Source: Bacteroidia bacterium
GTDB taxonomy: Bacteria; Bacteroidota; Bacteroidia; Bacteroidales; Marinilabiliaceae
Reading direction: 5' to 3'
Assembly: GCA_030526155.1 (NCBI GenBank)
Contig: JAUNDI010000010.1
Location: 1 to 58,331 of the forward strand
Length of the DNA: 58,331 bases
This document shows positions 43,864 through 53,071 of the stretch, piece by piece. A model generated the notes under the pieces. That model was not told the origin of the DNA. It did not search any database and saw nothing but the letters and a program-made list of their open reading frames with translations. The stretch's first letter is position 1, and every line of letters begins with the position of its first letter. Made by a program: the position numbers and the translations under genes.

Positions 43864-44691
43864 TTATTTAGATGCTTTATAACGTTCGAAAGCCTCGACC
43901 TCTTGAGTTTTGTAACCGCCCATACGCTTAAGCATCTCGTCGAAATCTACCTGATGAGCATCGAACTCAGGACCATCGACGCATACGAACTTAGTCTTAC
44001 CGCCTACGGTAACGCGGCAAGCGCCACACATACCAGTACCATCGACCATTACGGTATTGAGGGATACTACGGTAGGAACGTTGTACTTCTTTGTGCAGAG
44101 AGAAGCGAACTTCATCATGATAGGAGGGCCTATAACGACAGCCTCAGAGATTTTCTCGCTCTCCATAGCCTTCTCCATACCAACTGTTACTACACCCTTT
44201 TCGCCATAAGAGCCATCATCTGTCATGATGATAACCTCGTCAGACGACTTACGCACTTCATCCTCGAGGATGATAAGATCCTTGGTACGAGCTGCGAGAA
44301 CAGAGATAACGCGGTTACCTGCTGCCTTGTGAGCTTGGATAATAGGAAGAAGTGGAGCGACACCTACGCCACCGCCACAACAGAGAACAGCGCCCTCTTG
44401 CTTTTCGATTTTTGTTGCTTGGCCGAGAGGACCAACAACGTCTGTTACATAGTCACCAACATTAAGGTCGGTGAGTTTGCTTGAGGATACTCCGACGCGT
44501 TGAGCTACGAGGGTAATAGTACCCTTTTCGAGGTTAGACCCAGCGATGGTGAGAGGAATGCGCTCACCCTTTTCGCCTACACGTACAATCACGAAGTGAC
44601 CAGCACGACGCGACTTAGCGATTCGAGGTGCCTCGATCTCGAGCATCACCACGTTCTCTGAGAAGTGTTCTTTGGCTACGATTAAGTTCAT
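43864..44691 (-). CDS. nfnA: PyrK-like ferredoxin:NADP+ reductase subunit, probable NfnA
   Basis: The start ATG at 44691 (275 aa, MNLIVAKEHFSEN) is preferred to one 19 codons upstream because family members begin here. Residues 1-95 form an FAD-binding beta barrel (RAGHFVIVRVGEKGERIPLTIA). About 95-220 hold the NAD(P)-binding domain (GAVLCCGGGVGVAPLLPIIQAH). The C-terminus has the [2Fe-2S] motif CGACRVTVGGKTKFVCVDG. This matches NfnA, the small subunit that with the following NfnB oxidises NADPH and couples NAD+ and ferredoxin reduction by flavin bifurcation. Dihydroorotate dehydrogenase (PyrK) is the close alternative, but pyrD is not adjacent. Cytosolic. Confidence 0.82.
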   Translation of the reverse strand: MNLIVAKEHFSENVVMLEIEAPRIAKSRRAGHFVIVRVGEKGERIPLTIAGSNLEKGTITLVAQRVGVSSSKLTDLNVGDYVTDVVGPLGQATKIEKQEGAVLCCGGGVGVAPLLPIIQAHKAAGNRVISVLAARTKDLIILEDEVRKSSDEVIIMTDDGSYGEKGVVTVGMEKAMESEKISEAVVIGPPIMMKFASLCTKKYNVPTVVSLNTVMVDGTGMCGACRVTVGGKTKFVCVDGPEFDAHQVDFDEMLKRMGGYKTQEVEAFERYKASK

Positions 44692-44777
44692 CTCTTTAAT
44701 AGTGATATTGTTCTTATAGCTTAATAATCTATCTAAATATTGGCGCAAAGTAACACATTTTAGAGGGGAGTAGCAAC

Positions 44778-44814
44778 AAAAACGGCCATTCTTTGATGTA
44801 GAACGGCCGTTTTT
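44778..44814. terminator. hairpin terminator between nfnA and the LolA-like gene
   Basis: AAAAACGGCC pairs with GGCCGTTTTT, symmetric enough to work on either strand. It lies 30 bases after the LolA-like gene (minus strand), which it most likely ends. Confidence 0.85.
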
Positions 44815-44843
44815 AAGTGTTTTGCGTAGCGCTATGAAAGCGT

Positions 44844-45500
44844 TTAACGTAAATCTACTACCTCGACATTAGGGTATTTCTCCTTATTGAAAGAGAATAC
44901 GTCGTCTGAAATATTATTTTGTGGGGTAAGTTTTACTATTGAATATGTAGCTAGCATACCATCTTTTGTCTGTTGGAGAATCTTTCTTAGGGCATGTGTC
45001 TTTTGGTCGAGAGTAATACGAATGCGCACTATAGGCGACATGCGCTCCTCGGGGTAGAGGTCAATCTCAGTACAGAATACTCCGTCTATCTCGGCATCTC
45101 CCAAGTATCTTAGTTTATAGCCCTCGTGCCATGCAGATAAGATTTTGAGGGGTGACATAGTAGCCTGTTCCTCTTCGTCTATTGAAGAGATAGTCACCTC
45201 GTTATTATCCCTAGAGTATGTGTATATATCTTTGCCATTAGAAAAGGTCTCAGAGTTAAGGATAACTAGGTGAAATTTATTGTCCATCACATCTAGATGA
45301 CCTTTGTGGGTATCCTTTGTATTCTTCTGACGATTATCCAATGTGAGTTCGAAGTCTACCTTCATAGCCTTATATGATGCGTGTTTTGCATCTAGTTCTT
45401 CGAGTATAGCTCTTGCTACTTCTGGGTCTACTTCGTGATTTTGGGCGAATGAGAATAGTGCAATGGTCGCTACAAAAAGGAGTATTACTGTTCGTTTCAT
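44844..45500 (-). CDS. LolA-like outer-membrane lipoprotein carrier protein
   Basis: The 218-aa protein has a signal peptide (MKRTVILLFVATIALFSFAQ) and a LolA-like fold: KVDFELTLDNRQKNTKDTHKGHLDVMDNKFHLVI early, and VRIRITLDQKTHALRKILQQTKDG and DVFSFNKEKYPNVEVVDLR at the end. LolA carries lipoproteins through the periplasm from LolCDE to the outer membrane. Sequence identity within this family is low, so the assignment rests on the pattern and on being directly downstream of ftsK (56 bases), a common arrangement in Bacteroidota. It is likely in the same transcript. An outer-membrane carrier role for other lipids cannot be excluded. Confidence 0.75.
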   Translation of the reverse strand: MKRTVILLFVATIALFSFAQNHEVDPEVARAILEELDAKHASYKAMKVDFELTLDNRQKNTKDTHKGHLDVMDNKFHLVILNSETFSNGKDIYTYSRDNNEVTISSIDEEEQATMSPLKILSAWHEGYKLRYLGDAEIDGVFCTEIDLYPEERMSPIVRIRITLDQKTHALRKILQQTKDGMLATYSIVKLTPQNNISDDVFSFNKEKYPNVEVVDLR

Positions 45501-45555
45501 TCCTTAGTCTATTGTTATATATGTTATGTTTAGTGCAAATTGTGTGCCAAAAATA

Positions 45556-48081
45556 TTATACGTTAAACGATTGGAGTATAGTCTCCAATGCATCGAGGTC
45601 ATTCACCAATATAGTACGAGGCTTAGAGCTAATAGCTGGACCCACGATACCCATACGCTCTAGTTGGTCCATTATTCTGCCAGCCCTATTGTATCCGAGG
45701 TTGAATACACGTTGGATATTGCTAGTCGAACCTAATCTAGAAGATACCACCATCTCTGCTACCTTGCGGATATATGGGTCGAGTTTTCCCGGTCCTGTTG
45801 GAACTTCTCCTTCAGGGTCAAATTCAACTGGGAGTACACCATTGTCAACTTCGGCCTCAGGAAGTTCGTATGCGCAAGCATAGCTTTGTTGGTTAGCAAT
45901 ATGGTTGTTTATAGCTATGACTTCATCCGTGTCTACGAAGGCACACTGCACTCGGGTTACAGAATCAGCACCAGTAATTTTAGCTAGGAGGTCGCCCTTG
46001 CCAGAAAGATGCTGTGCGCCAGTCTCGTCGAGAATAGTACGAGAGTCGGTCATAGATGCCACCTTAAATGCTATACGCGAAGGGAAGTTGGCCTTGATTA
46101 CACCAGTAATAATCTTTACGTCTGGACGCTGAGTAGCTAGAATCATGTGGATACCGATAGCACGAGCCTTTTGTGCAATACGAGCTATCGGTGTCTCGAT
46201 CTCCTTGCCAGCTGTCATTATAAGGTCGCCAAACTCGTCTATGATAACTACAATATAAGGCATGAAACGATGACCCTCTGTAGGGAGAAGTTTGCGCTCG
46301 ATAAACTTAGCATTGTACTCCTTGATATTACGGAGTCCGGCCTTGCGTACAAGGGCATAACGATTCTCCATCTCCACGGTAAGAGAAGATAGGGTAGCCT
46401 TGACATCCTCTATTTTGGTAATGATAGCATCGTCTCCACCTGGGAGTTTTGCTAGGAAATTCTTCTCGATAGGTTCGTATGGGGTAAACTCCACCTGTTT
46501 AGGGTCGATGATAACGAATTTGACCTGAGAAGGGTGCTTTTTGTAAAGCAGAGATGTGAGTATGACATTAAGACCTACAGATTTACCCTGACCAGTAGCA
46601 CCAGCGACTAGGAGGTGAGGAGTAGCAGCGAGGTCGAATACGAAAGTCTCATTAGTAATCGTCTTACCGAGAGCAATAGGGAGTTCGTATTTTGATTTTT
46701 GGAAGCGGTCAGATAGTATCATGCTATACATACTCACCACCTTTTTATTCTTATTAGGTACCTCAATACCCACAGTACCCTTACCCGGCATAGGGGCAAT
46801 CATACGGATTGACATAGCCGAAAGGTTAAGGGCTATATCCTCTTGAACGCTCTTTATCTTTGAGAGCTTCATACCTGCAGAAGGGACAAGCTCGTAGAGT
46901 GTTACTGTAGGACCGATAGTTGCATGTATACGATCTATGGATATATTGAAATTCTTGAGGGTAGTAGTAATGTTCTTAGCATTCTCCTCCATCTCAGCTT
47001 TGCTAACCTCAGAATCCGGGTTTTGACGATCGACAAGAAGTTCAATAGGTGGGTATTTGTATAGGGATAGATCAAGCGTTGGGTCGTATGGTCTAGATGG
47101 GTCGTCATTAGGATTTATGATATTGCAGACGCTATCATCGTTAGTTGTGGTATCGTTGATGTCGATGCTAGGCTCCTCTGAAGTGTTCTCGTTCGAGTCT
47201 ACTGCAGGTTCTTCCTCTTGTGAAGGTGTGATAATAGAAGGGGGATATGAAGCGTTTATACTGTTAAGTGAAACGTCCTCTTGGATATCCTCAGTATATT
47301 CGTCTTCCTCTTGATAATCATCAATGGTATTATTATTTGGTTGAGGAAAAGTATCTGTAATAGGATTTGGCTGAGGAGCAGGCTGTGCTACAGCGGGTGT
47401 TTCTGTGTCATTAGGGAAGTTCTCCTCTTCGCCTTGGAAGTAAGAGTTGAACTTATTCCAATTAATAGAGATACGCTTATTGCTAAGAGACTCTAGTATA
47501 TTGTTGATTTTGTTTTGTACAGCAGCATATTTGAGAGATAGGTATATCAGTAGGGTAGATAATAGCATAATAGCAGTACCAACGGCGCCTATCCATGATG
47601 TAAGCCATCTAGATACGTAGTAACCATGTAGGCCGCCGAATAGAAGGTATGTGGAGTCGGAGAACCTCATTGTGATAAAGCCCAAGAATATGCTACCCCA
47701 AACTGTAATGAGGAATGCATTCCATATGACTCTAGTAATTACTATCCTACGGATACCTAGGATAAATAGGCCGATAGCTGTAATGACGATAGGCACAGAG
47801 AAAGCCATGAGGCCTATACCATTAGTAACTAGCATATCGCTAGTCCAAGCGCCAAATTTGCCTATTGTATTTTGGACTATTATGTTGTTATTAGATAATA
47901 GTTCCCAGAAAGACATATCGAAGATACTTCTATCAGCAGCGCCACTAAATAAGAAAGAGGTGATAGCTATAAGTAGTAGTACTCCGAGGATTACTAGGAG
48001 CATACCTATAATAGGTATTATTGCGTTATTAGGAGCAACATACTGCTTATTGTTCTTTGATGATGTGCTTTTTGGGGCCAT
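45556..48081 (-). CDS. ftsK: DNA translocase FtsK/SpoIIIE family
   Basis: FtsK pumps chromosome termini across the division septum and aligns dif sites. The 841-aa protein has about four N-terminal transmembrane helices (to residue 175), then a long acidic, Pro/Gln-rich linker (about 215-335). The alpha/beta motor (about 380-720) has Walker A GATGQGKSV near residue 490, Walker B IVVIIDEFGDL and LILATQRPDVKIITGVIKANFPSRIAFKV. The gamma winged helix for KOPS-like recognition is at the C-terminus (RKVAEMVVSSRLGSTSNIQRVFNLGYNRAGRIMDQLERMGIVGP). It is upstream of the LolA-like gene and 35 bases downstream of smpB, all on the minus strand. Confidence 0.96.
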   Translation of the reverse strand: MAPKSTSSKNNKQYVAPNNAIIPIIGMLLVILGVLLLIAITSFLFSGAADRSIFDMSFWELLSNNNIIVQNTIGKFGAWTSDMLVTNGIGLMAFSVPIVITAIGLFILGIRRIVITRVIWNAFLITVWGSIFLGFITMRFSDSTYLLFGGLHGYYVSRWLTSWIGAVGTAIMLLSTLLIYLSLKYAAVQNKINNILESLSNKRISINWNKFNSYFQGEEENFPNDTETPAVAQPAPQPNPITDTFPQPNNNTIDDYQEEDEYTEDIQEDVSLNSINASYPPSIITPSQEEEPAVDSNENTSEEPSIDINDTTTNDDSVCNIINPNDDPSRPYDPTLDLSLYKYPPIELLVDRQNPDSEVSKAEMEENAKNITTTLKNFNISIDRIHATIGPTVTLYELVPSAGMKLSKIKSVQEDIALNLSAMSIRMIAPMPGKGTVGIEVPNKNKKVVSMYSMILSDRFQKSKYELPIALGKTITNETFVFDLAATPHLLVAGATGQGKSVGLNVILTSLLYKKHPSQVKFVIIDPKQVEFTPYEPIEKNFLAKLPGGDDAIITKIEDVKATLSSLTVEMENRYALVRKAGLRNIKEYNAKFIERKLLPTEGHRFMPYIVVIIDEFGDLIMTAGKEIETPIARIAQKARAIGIHMILATQRPDVKIITGVIKANFPSRIAFKVASMTDSRTILDETGAQHLSGKGDLLAKITGADSVTRVQCAFVDTDEVIAINNHIANQQSYACAYELPEAEVDNGVLPVEFDPEGEVPTGPGKLDPYIRKVAEMVVSSRLGSTSNIQRVFNLGYNRAGRIMDQLERMGIVGPAISSKPRTILVNDLDALETILQSFNV

Positions 48082-48116
48082 TATACAATTGGTGTTATAG
48101 TCGGTTTGTTGGAATA

Positions 48117-48572
48117 TTAGAAATGCTTTCTCACACGATCAAGGTCGCGTTTAGAGTCCTTTTCCTTGATAGATTCGCGCTTGTCATACTCTTTTTTACC
48201 GCGACAGAGAGCGATATTGAGTTTTGCGTAACCCTTATCATTGAGGAAAAGGCGTAGAGGGACGATGGTGAGACCGCTTTCCTTTATTTTACGTTCGAGT
48301 TTGACTAGCTCCTTTTTTTGTAGTAGGAGTTTACGTTCGCGGTCGGGTGCGTGGTTATTGAATGTACCATAGAAGTACTCAGCAACGCGCATGCCCTTGA
48401 CCCAAAGTTCGCCCTGATGGAAATAGCAGTATGAGTCGACCAAGCTAGCGTGACCGCCACGTATAGATTTTATTTCAGTACCTGATAGCACTATGCCTGC
48501 GATATATTTTTCGATTATTTCGTAATCGAAAGTGGCGCGACGGTTTTTAATGTTTATCTGAGCCTGTTTCAT
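48117..48572 (-). CDS. smpB: SsrA-binding protein
   Basis: SmpB binds tmRNA and brings it to stalled ribosomes in trans-translation. The 151-aa protein has the family's oligonucleotide-binding barrel: [44 protein letters not shown] near the start, [63 protein letters not shown] at the end. The C-terminal basic tail is the part that enters the decoding site. The tmRNA gene itself is not seen in this window. It lies between pckA and ftsK; a terminator separates it from pckA. Confidence 0.96.
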   Translation of the reverse strand: MKQAQINIKNRRATFDYEIIEKYIAGIVLSGTEIKSIRGGHASLVDSYCYFHQGELWVKGMRVAEYFYGTFNNHAPDRERKLLLQKKELVKLERKIKESGLTIVPLRLFLNDKGYAKLNIALCRGKKEYDKRESIKEKDSKRDLDRVRKHF

Positions 48573-48590
48573 TGTTAGTTAGTTATAGAT

Positions 48591-48624
48591 AAAAAACCAT
48601 AGGTGAGAGACTCCCACCTATGGT
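48591..48624 (-). terminator. Rho-independent terminator of pckA
   Basis: On the minus strand ACCATAGGTG pairs with CACCTATGGT around GGGAGTCTCT-like loop bases, followed by TTTTTT. It lies 39 bases after the pckA stop. Confidence 0.9.
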
Positions 48625-48662
48625 GTTGATGTATTTCAGTGAGTCTTAGAGACTCTAGAGAA

Positions 48663-50264
48663 TTACAACTTTGGACCAGCAGCAACGAGAGCCTTACCTG
48701 CCTCGTTTGTTGTGTACTTAGCGAAGTTCTTGATGAATCTGCCAGCGAGATCCTTAGCCTTCTCCTCCCACTCAGATGCGTTAGCATATGTATCGCGTGG
48801 GTCGAGGATGCCAGGGTTAACGTTAGGAAGAGCAGTAGGAACCTCGAAGTTGAACATAGGAATCATCTTTGTCTCAGCCTTGAGGATTGAGCCATCGAGG
48901 ATAGCGTCGATGATACCGCGTGTATCAGGAATTGAGATACGCTTACCTGTACCATTCCAACCTGTGTTTACGAGGTATGCCTTAGCGCCGCTCTTCTCCA
49001 TCTTCTTAACGAGCTCCTCAGCATACTTTGTTGGGTGGAGTTCGAGGAATGCCTGACCGAAGCAAGCAGAGAATGTAGGAGTTGGCTCTGTGATACCACG
49101 CTCTGTACCAGCGAGCTTAGCTGTAAAGCCAGAGAGGAAGTAGTACTTTGTCTGCTCTGGAGTAAGGATTGATACTGGAGGAAGAACACCGAATGCGTCA
49201 GCCGAGAGGAAGATAACATTCTTAGCAGCAGGTGCAGAAGAACCTGGCTGGATGTTCTTGATATGGTTGATTGGGTAAGAAACGCGAGTATTCTCTGTTA
49301 CGCTCTTATCGTTGAAATCAATCTTGCCGTCAGCAGCTACTGTTACGTTCTCGAGGAGAGCGTTACGCTTGATAGCGCCGTAGATATCTGGCTCGTGCTC
49401 CTTAGAGAGGCCGATAACCTTAGCATAGCAACCACCTTCGAGGTTGAATACGCCCTCGTCGTCCCATCCGTGCTCGTCGTCACCGATGAGCTTACGCTTT
49501 GGATCTGTTGAGAGAGTAGTCTTGCCTGTACCAGAAAGACCGAAGAAGATAGCTGTGTTCTCACCATTCATATCGCAGTTTGCAGAGCAGTGCATTGAAG
49601 CGATACCCTGGAGTGGGAGGTAGTAGTTCTGCATAGAGAACATACCCTTCTTCATCTCACCACCATACCATGTGTTGATGATAACCTGCTCACGTGATGT
49701 AGTGTTGAATGCTACACAAGTCTCAGAGTTAAGACCGAGCTCCTTGTAGTTCTCAACCTTAGCCTTAGAAGCATTGTAGATAACAAAGTTAGGCTCGAAG
49801 TTAGCGAGCTCCTCCTCAGAAGGCTGGATGAACATGTTCTTTACGAAGTGAGCCTGCCAAGCAACCTCCATGATGAAACGTACTGCAAGACGTGTAGCCT
49901 TGTTAGCACCACAGAAAGCATCAACTACGAAAAGCTTCTTGCCAGAGAGCTCCTTCTTAGCGATATCCTTAACTGTTGCCCAAACCTCCTCAGACATTGG
50001 GTGGTTATCGTTCTTATACTCGTCTGTTGTCCACCATACAGTGTTCTCAGAGTTAGCATCTTTTACGATGTACTTATCCTTAGGTGAACGACCTGTATAG
50101 ATACCTGTCATTACGTTAACTGCGCCGAGCTCTGTGCAAACGCCTTTCTCGTAACCCTCGAGACCTGCTTTTGTCTCTTCCTCGAAGAGGAGCTCATAAG
50201 AAGGGTTGTGGACGATCTCTGTGGCACCTGTGATGCCATACTTGGTTAGATCCAATGTAGCCAT
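48663..50264 (-). CDS. pckA: phosphoenolpyruvate carboxykinase (ATP)
   Basis: PckA interconverts oxaloacetate and phosphoenolpyruvate with ATP/ADP. In succinate-forming anaerobes it typically runs towards oxaloacetate, fixing CO2 and making ATP. The 533-aa protein is full length, with [12 protein letters not shown] early, the P-loop [11 protein letters not shown] near residue 240, [12 protein letters not shown] and the [13 protein letters not shown] metal region. Codon choice is strongly biased towards optimal codons (AAG, GAG, CTC, AAC), as in rplS, indicating very high expression. It is monocistronic, with a strong terminator. The promoter-like TAAATTTG at 50357-50350 lies upstream. Confidence 0.96.
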   Translation of the reverse strand: MATLDLTKYGITGATEIVHNPSYELLFEEETKAGLEGYEKGVCTELGAVNVMTGIYTGRSPKDKYIVKDANSENTVWWTTDEYKNDNHPMSEEVWATVKDIAKKELSGKKLFVVDAFCGANKATRLAVRFIMEVAWQAHFVKNMFIQPSEEELANFEPNFVIYNASKAKVENYKELGLNSETCVAFNTTSREQVIINTWYGGEMKKGMFSMQNYYLPLQGIASMHCSANCDMNGENTAIFFGLSGTGKTTLSTDPKRKLIGDDEHGWDDEGVFNLEGGCYAKVIGLSKEHEPDIYGAIKRNALLENVTVAADGKIDFNDKSVTENTRVSYPINHIKNIQPGSSAPAAKNVIFLSADAFGVLPPVSILTPEQTKYYFLSGFTAKLAGTERGITEPTPTFSACFGQAFLELHPTKYAEELVKKMEKSGAKAYLVNTGWNGTGKRISIPDTRGIIDAILDGSILKAETKMIPMFNFEVPTALPNVNPGILDPRDTYANASEWEEKAKDLAGRFIKNFAKYTTNEAGKALVAAGPKL

Positions 50265-50349
50265 GTCTTGTCTTATGTTTTGTATTTGTTTGTTATTATT
50301 TTTTCTTGTTAGCTTGGTGTGCTATCTGCATAGCGTACCATGCGGAGGG

Positions 50350-50357
50350 CAAATTTA
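50350..50357 (-). promoter_or_regulatory. -7 box of the pckA promoter
   Basis: TAAATTTG on the minus strand; TTTG at 50383-50380 could be the -33 box with a slightly long N22 spacer. The leader before the pckA ATG would be about 80 bases. Confidence 0.4.
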
Positions 50358-50389
50358 CAAATATTCTTGAATTGTTAAACAAATTGGCA

Positions 50390-50575
50390 CTATTTTTTCG
50401 AGTCGAAATGTATTTTACCATTTTGTTTCACCAAGTTAAGATTGCAACTTGTGCATCCCGAGCAACACGAAGAGCAGTTGCAAGAGCCTTTGTGCTCCCT
50501 CTTTGCTCGTAAAAATCTATTTATTGTCCATGCTACTGAAGCGAAGACGATGATATATACTATGATGTCTTGCAT
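50390..50575 (-). CDS. FeoB-associated Cys-rich small membrane protein
   Basis: The 61-aa protein (start ATG 50575, five bases after the feoB stop codon) has one transmembrane helix (DIIVYIIVFASVAWTINRFL), a short basic stretch, and a cysteine cluster C-x-C-x2-CC-x2-C-x2-C. Small proteins of this kind follow feoB in many anaerobes and probably help iron handling. The cysteine cluster could bind Fe2+. Upstream ATG at 50602 is less likely as it would overlap feoB. The coding bases at 50484-50516 resemble the 11-bp repeat units (GAGCCTTTGTG, then CTCCCTCTTTG, then CTCGTAAAAAT), so part of the reading frame may descend from such an array. Confidence 0.8.
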   Translation of the reverse strand: MQDIIVYIIVFASVAWTINRFLRAKREHKGSCNCSSCCSGCTSCNLNLVKQNGKIHFDSKK

Positions 50576-50579
50576 AATG

Positions 50580-52994
50580 TTACAAGATATACGATAAGAC
50601 ATTGTATGCTATAAATGCTACGCACCAAGCTAGGGCTGTAGTATAGCAAGCTACGAATATTGCCCATCTCCATGAGCCCTTATGTTGGCGTCGACGGCGA
50701 GAGGCGGTATTGAAGTCGTTCCAGTGAGCCGTCTCGTTCTTAATGGCCGTCAGCGTGGCTATACAAGGGAAGTAGAGTAGGGTAAAGAGTAGGAATGCCA
50801 CTACCGAAGGGATAGAATATGCAGGTTGGCCATCTGCATTTACCTTTGTGAGGCTATTTATGAGACCTACTTGAGAGTCGTCATCCTCTTCAGGGGCATT
50901 ATATAGAACGGATAATGTAGATACTACAATCTCCTTAGCGGCAACACCAGATACCAAACTTACGCCCATCTTCCAGTCGAATCCTAAAGGCTCTATAACT
51001 GGCTCGATAGCCTTGCCCATTTGCTCTATGTATGACTCTTTTGGCTCTTCTGGATTGTCGCTATGAGGGTAATAGCCTAAGAACCATACTATTATAGAGG
51101 CCACCATAATGATGCTTCCCATCTTAGAGAGGTATTGGGAAGCCTTACCCCACATATTAAGCAGTGTAGATTTTACGGTAGGGAGGCGGTATGGAGGTAG
51201 CTCCATAACGAAAGGGAGCTCTGGACCGTTGAATATGAAGCGCTTAAATACTCTACATACTAATACAGCCATCACGATACCAAAGAGGTAGATAGAGAAG
51301 AGTGCTGTACCAGCGTGTTCTGGGAAGAAGGCTCCGCAGAAGAGGATATAGATAGGTAAGCGTGCTGAGCATGACATAAATGGGTTGATCATCATAGTCA
51401 GCATGCGGTTCTTACGGTCCTCAATAGTACGGGTAGCCATTATGGCAGGGACATTACAGCCGAATCCCATAATGAGTGGGATGAACGACTTGCCGTGGAG
51501 TCCCATTTTATGCATCATTCTATCCATGATGAAGGCTGCTCTTGCCATATATCCTGTATCCTCCATAAAGGAGATAAAGAGGAAAAGGATAAGGATATTT
51601 GGGAGGAATACTATAACGCCACCTACGCCCTGTATAATTCCGTCGACTATAAGGTCTTTGAGCGGACCATCGGGCATCCACTCCTTGACGGTATCGGCTA
51701 TTAGGTTTACGCACGACTCAATCCAATCCATCGGGTATTCTCCAAGGGTGAAGGTACATTGGAACATTATCCATATAATAAGGATAAATATTGGTATACC
51801 CCATGCGCGGTGGGTAAGGACATTATCCATGTATTGCGACCTAGTTGGTGCCATCGGTTGGCGTGTTGGGTCGTTATGGTGAGTCTCCTCTAAGGCTCCA
51901 TCGATGAATCCATAGCGCATATCGCTAAGCATAGCATCGAGGTCGGAGTTATGCAGATTATTTTGGAGCTCGTTCCGTAGTCTGGTTAGCTTGCCTATTT
52001 GGTCTTGGATATTATCTGCCTTAAGGTAATCCCATACGAAGTCCATATCATTCTCGAGGAGCTTAATAGCCATATATCGAGCAGGTATGGTATCTGGGAG
52101 TTCACACTTTGTATTTATGCGGTCGCAAATCTTCTCTATAGTCTCCTCAATTTGGATACCATAGTTGATTTTGATACGACGAGCGAATTTGTCGGTACCC
52201 TCGTATACATCTATTATCTTATCAAGAAGGGCCTCTGTACCTCTACCTTTTGAACCCACTGTAGGTACCATAGGGATACCCATCATACGTCCAAGTTGTA
52301 CATAATCTAGTTGGGTCTTAGTCTTTTCGAGGTCGTCATACATATTTAGTGCGCATACTGTGCGCAACTCCATATCTATGAGTTGGGTAGTTAGGTATAG
52401 GTTGCGTCCTAGGTTTGTGGCGTCTAGGACATTAAGGATGATATCTGGATCGAGTTCGATTATTTTAGCTCGTACGAACGTCTCCTCGGGAGAGTATGGG
52501 GAGATGCTATATGTACCAGGGAGGTCGATTATATGGAAAATATAACCCTTATACTTAAATCTATTATCTGTCGCCCCTATGGTAACACCCGAGTAGTTGC
52601 CCGTATGTTCATTAGCGCCAGAAAGATGGTTGTATAGGGTAGTTTTTCCGCAATTAGGGTTACCTACTAGAGCTATATTAATCTCTTTAGGTTCGCGTTG
52701 AACTGTAGGGTCATGTGCTCCATCCTCAAGAGAAGATGGGTATGATTTTTTCTCGTCAAAGGTGATCTCAAGGTCGGTACTAACTGTGATAAGTTCAGCC
52801 TCGGCTCTACGGAGAGAGACGTAGTAGTCCATGATACGATACTCAATAGGGTCGTTCAATGGGGCATTTTTGATACTGCGTACCAATTTCCCCTTAACGA
52901 AACCCATCTCGATGATACGTTTACGGAAAGCGCCGCTACCAGCTACATTTATTATTATTGCCTCCTCGCCAGAAGGTAAATCTGAAAGATTCAT
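50580..52994 (-). CDS. feoB: FeoA-FeoB fusion, ferrous iron transporter
   Basis: The 804-aa protein imports Fe2+ across the inner membrane. Residues 1-75 are a FeoA-like SH3 domain (LPSGEEAIIINVAGSGAFRKRIIEMGFVKGKLV), joined by a linker to the FeoB G-protein: G1 GNPNCGKT (111-118), G3 DLPG (157-160), and NMYD for base recognition. A helical GDI-like region follows, then two gate repeats in the membrane (PNILILFLFISFMEDTGYMARAAFIMDR and GFGCNVPAIMATRTI; MGVSLVSGVAAKEIVVSTLSVLYN). A fused FeoA is common in Bacteroidota. The Cys-rich small gene lies directly behind. Iron regulation is likely but no Fur-box can be asserted. Confidence 0.95.
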   Translation of the reverse strand: MNLSDLPSGEEAIIINVAGSGAFRKRIIEMGFVKGKLVRSIKNAPLNDPIEYRIMDYYVSLRRAEAELITVSTDLEITFDEKKSYPSSLEDGAHDPTVQREPKEINIALVGNPNCGKTTLYNHLSGANEHTGNYSGVTIGATDNRFKYKGYIFHIIDLPGTYSISPYSPEETFVRAKIIELDPDIILNVLDATNLGRNLYLTTQLIDMELRTVCALNMYDDLEKTKTQLDYVQLGRMMGIPMVPTVGSKGRGTEALLDKIIDVYEGTDKFARRIKINYGIQIEETIEKICDRINTKCELPDTIPARYMAIKLLENDMDFVWDYLKADNIQDQIGKLTRLRNELQNNLHNSDLDAMLSDMRYGFIDGALEETHHNDPTRQPMAPTRSQYMDNVLTHRAWGIPIFILIIWIMFQCTFTLGEYPMDWIESCVNLIADTVKEWMPDGPLKDLIVDGIIQGVGGVIVFLPNILILFLFISFMEDTGYMARAAFIMDRMMHKMGLHGKSFIPLIMGFGCNVPAIMATRTIEDRKNRMLTMMINPFMSCSARLPIYILFCGAFFPEHAGTALFSIYLFGIVMAVLVCRVFKRFIFNGPELPFVMELPPYRLPTVKSTLLNMWGKASQYLSKMGSIIMVASIIVWFLGYYPHSDNPEEPKESYIEQMGKAIEPVIEPLGFDWKMGVSLVSGVAAKEIVVSTLSVLYNAPEEDDDSQVGLINSLTKVNADGQPAYSIPSVVAFLLFTLLYFPCIATLTAIKNETAHWNDFNTASRRRRQHKGSWRWAIFVACYTTALAWCVAFIAYNVLSYIL

Positions 52995-53071
52995 AATACT
53001 CTGTTATATGTTGTCTTGTGGGGGCAAAATTATGTATAATATAGGAGGTGGCAATACCAACATTTAGGTAT

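Noticed and set aside
43837-44484. 215-codon open frame opposite nfnA
   Set aside because: It is antisense to a gene with clear FAD, NAD and [2Fe-2S] motifs; such long shadows are common opposite GC-biased codons.
42367-44691. glutamate synthase (gltBD)
   Set aside because: The GltD-like protein is paired with a PyrK-like subunit and no GltB large subunit is present, favouring NfnAB.
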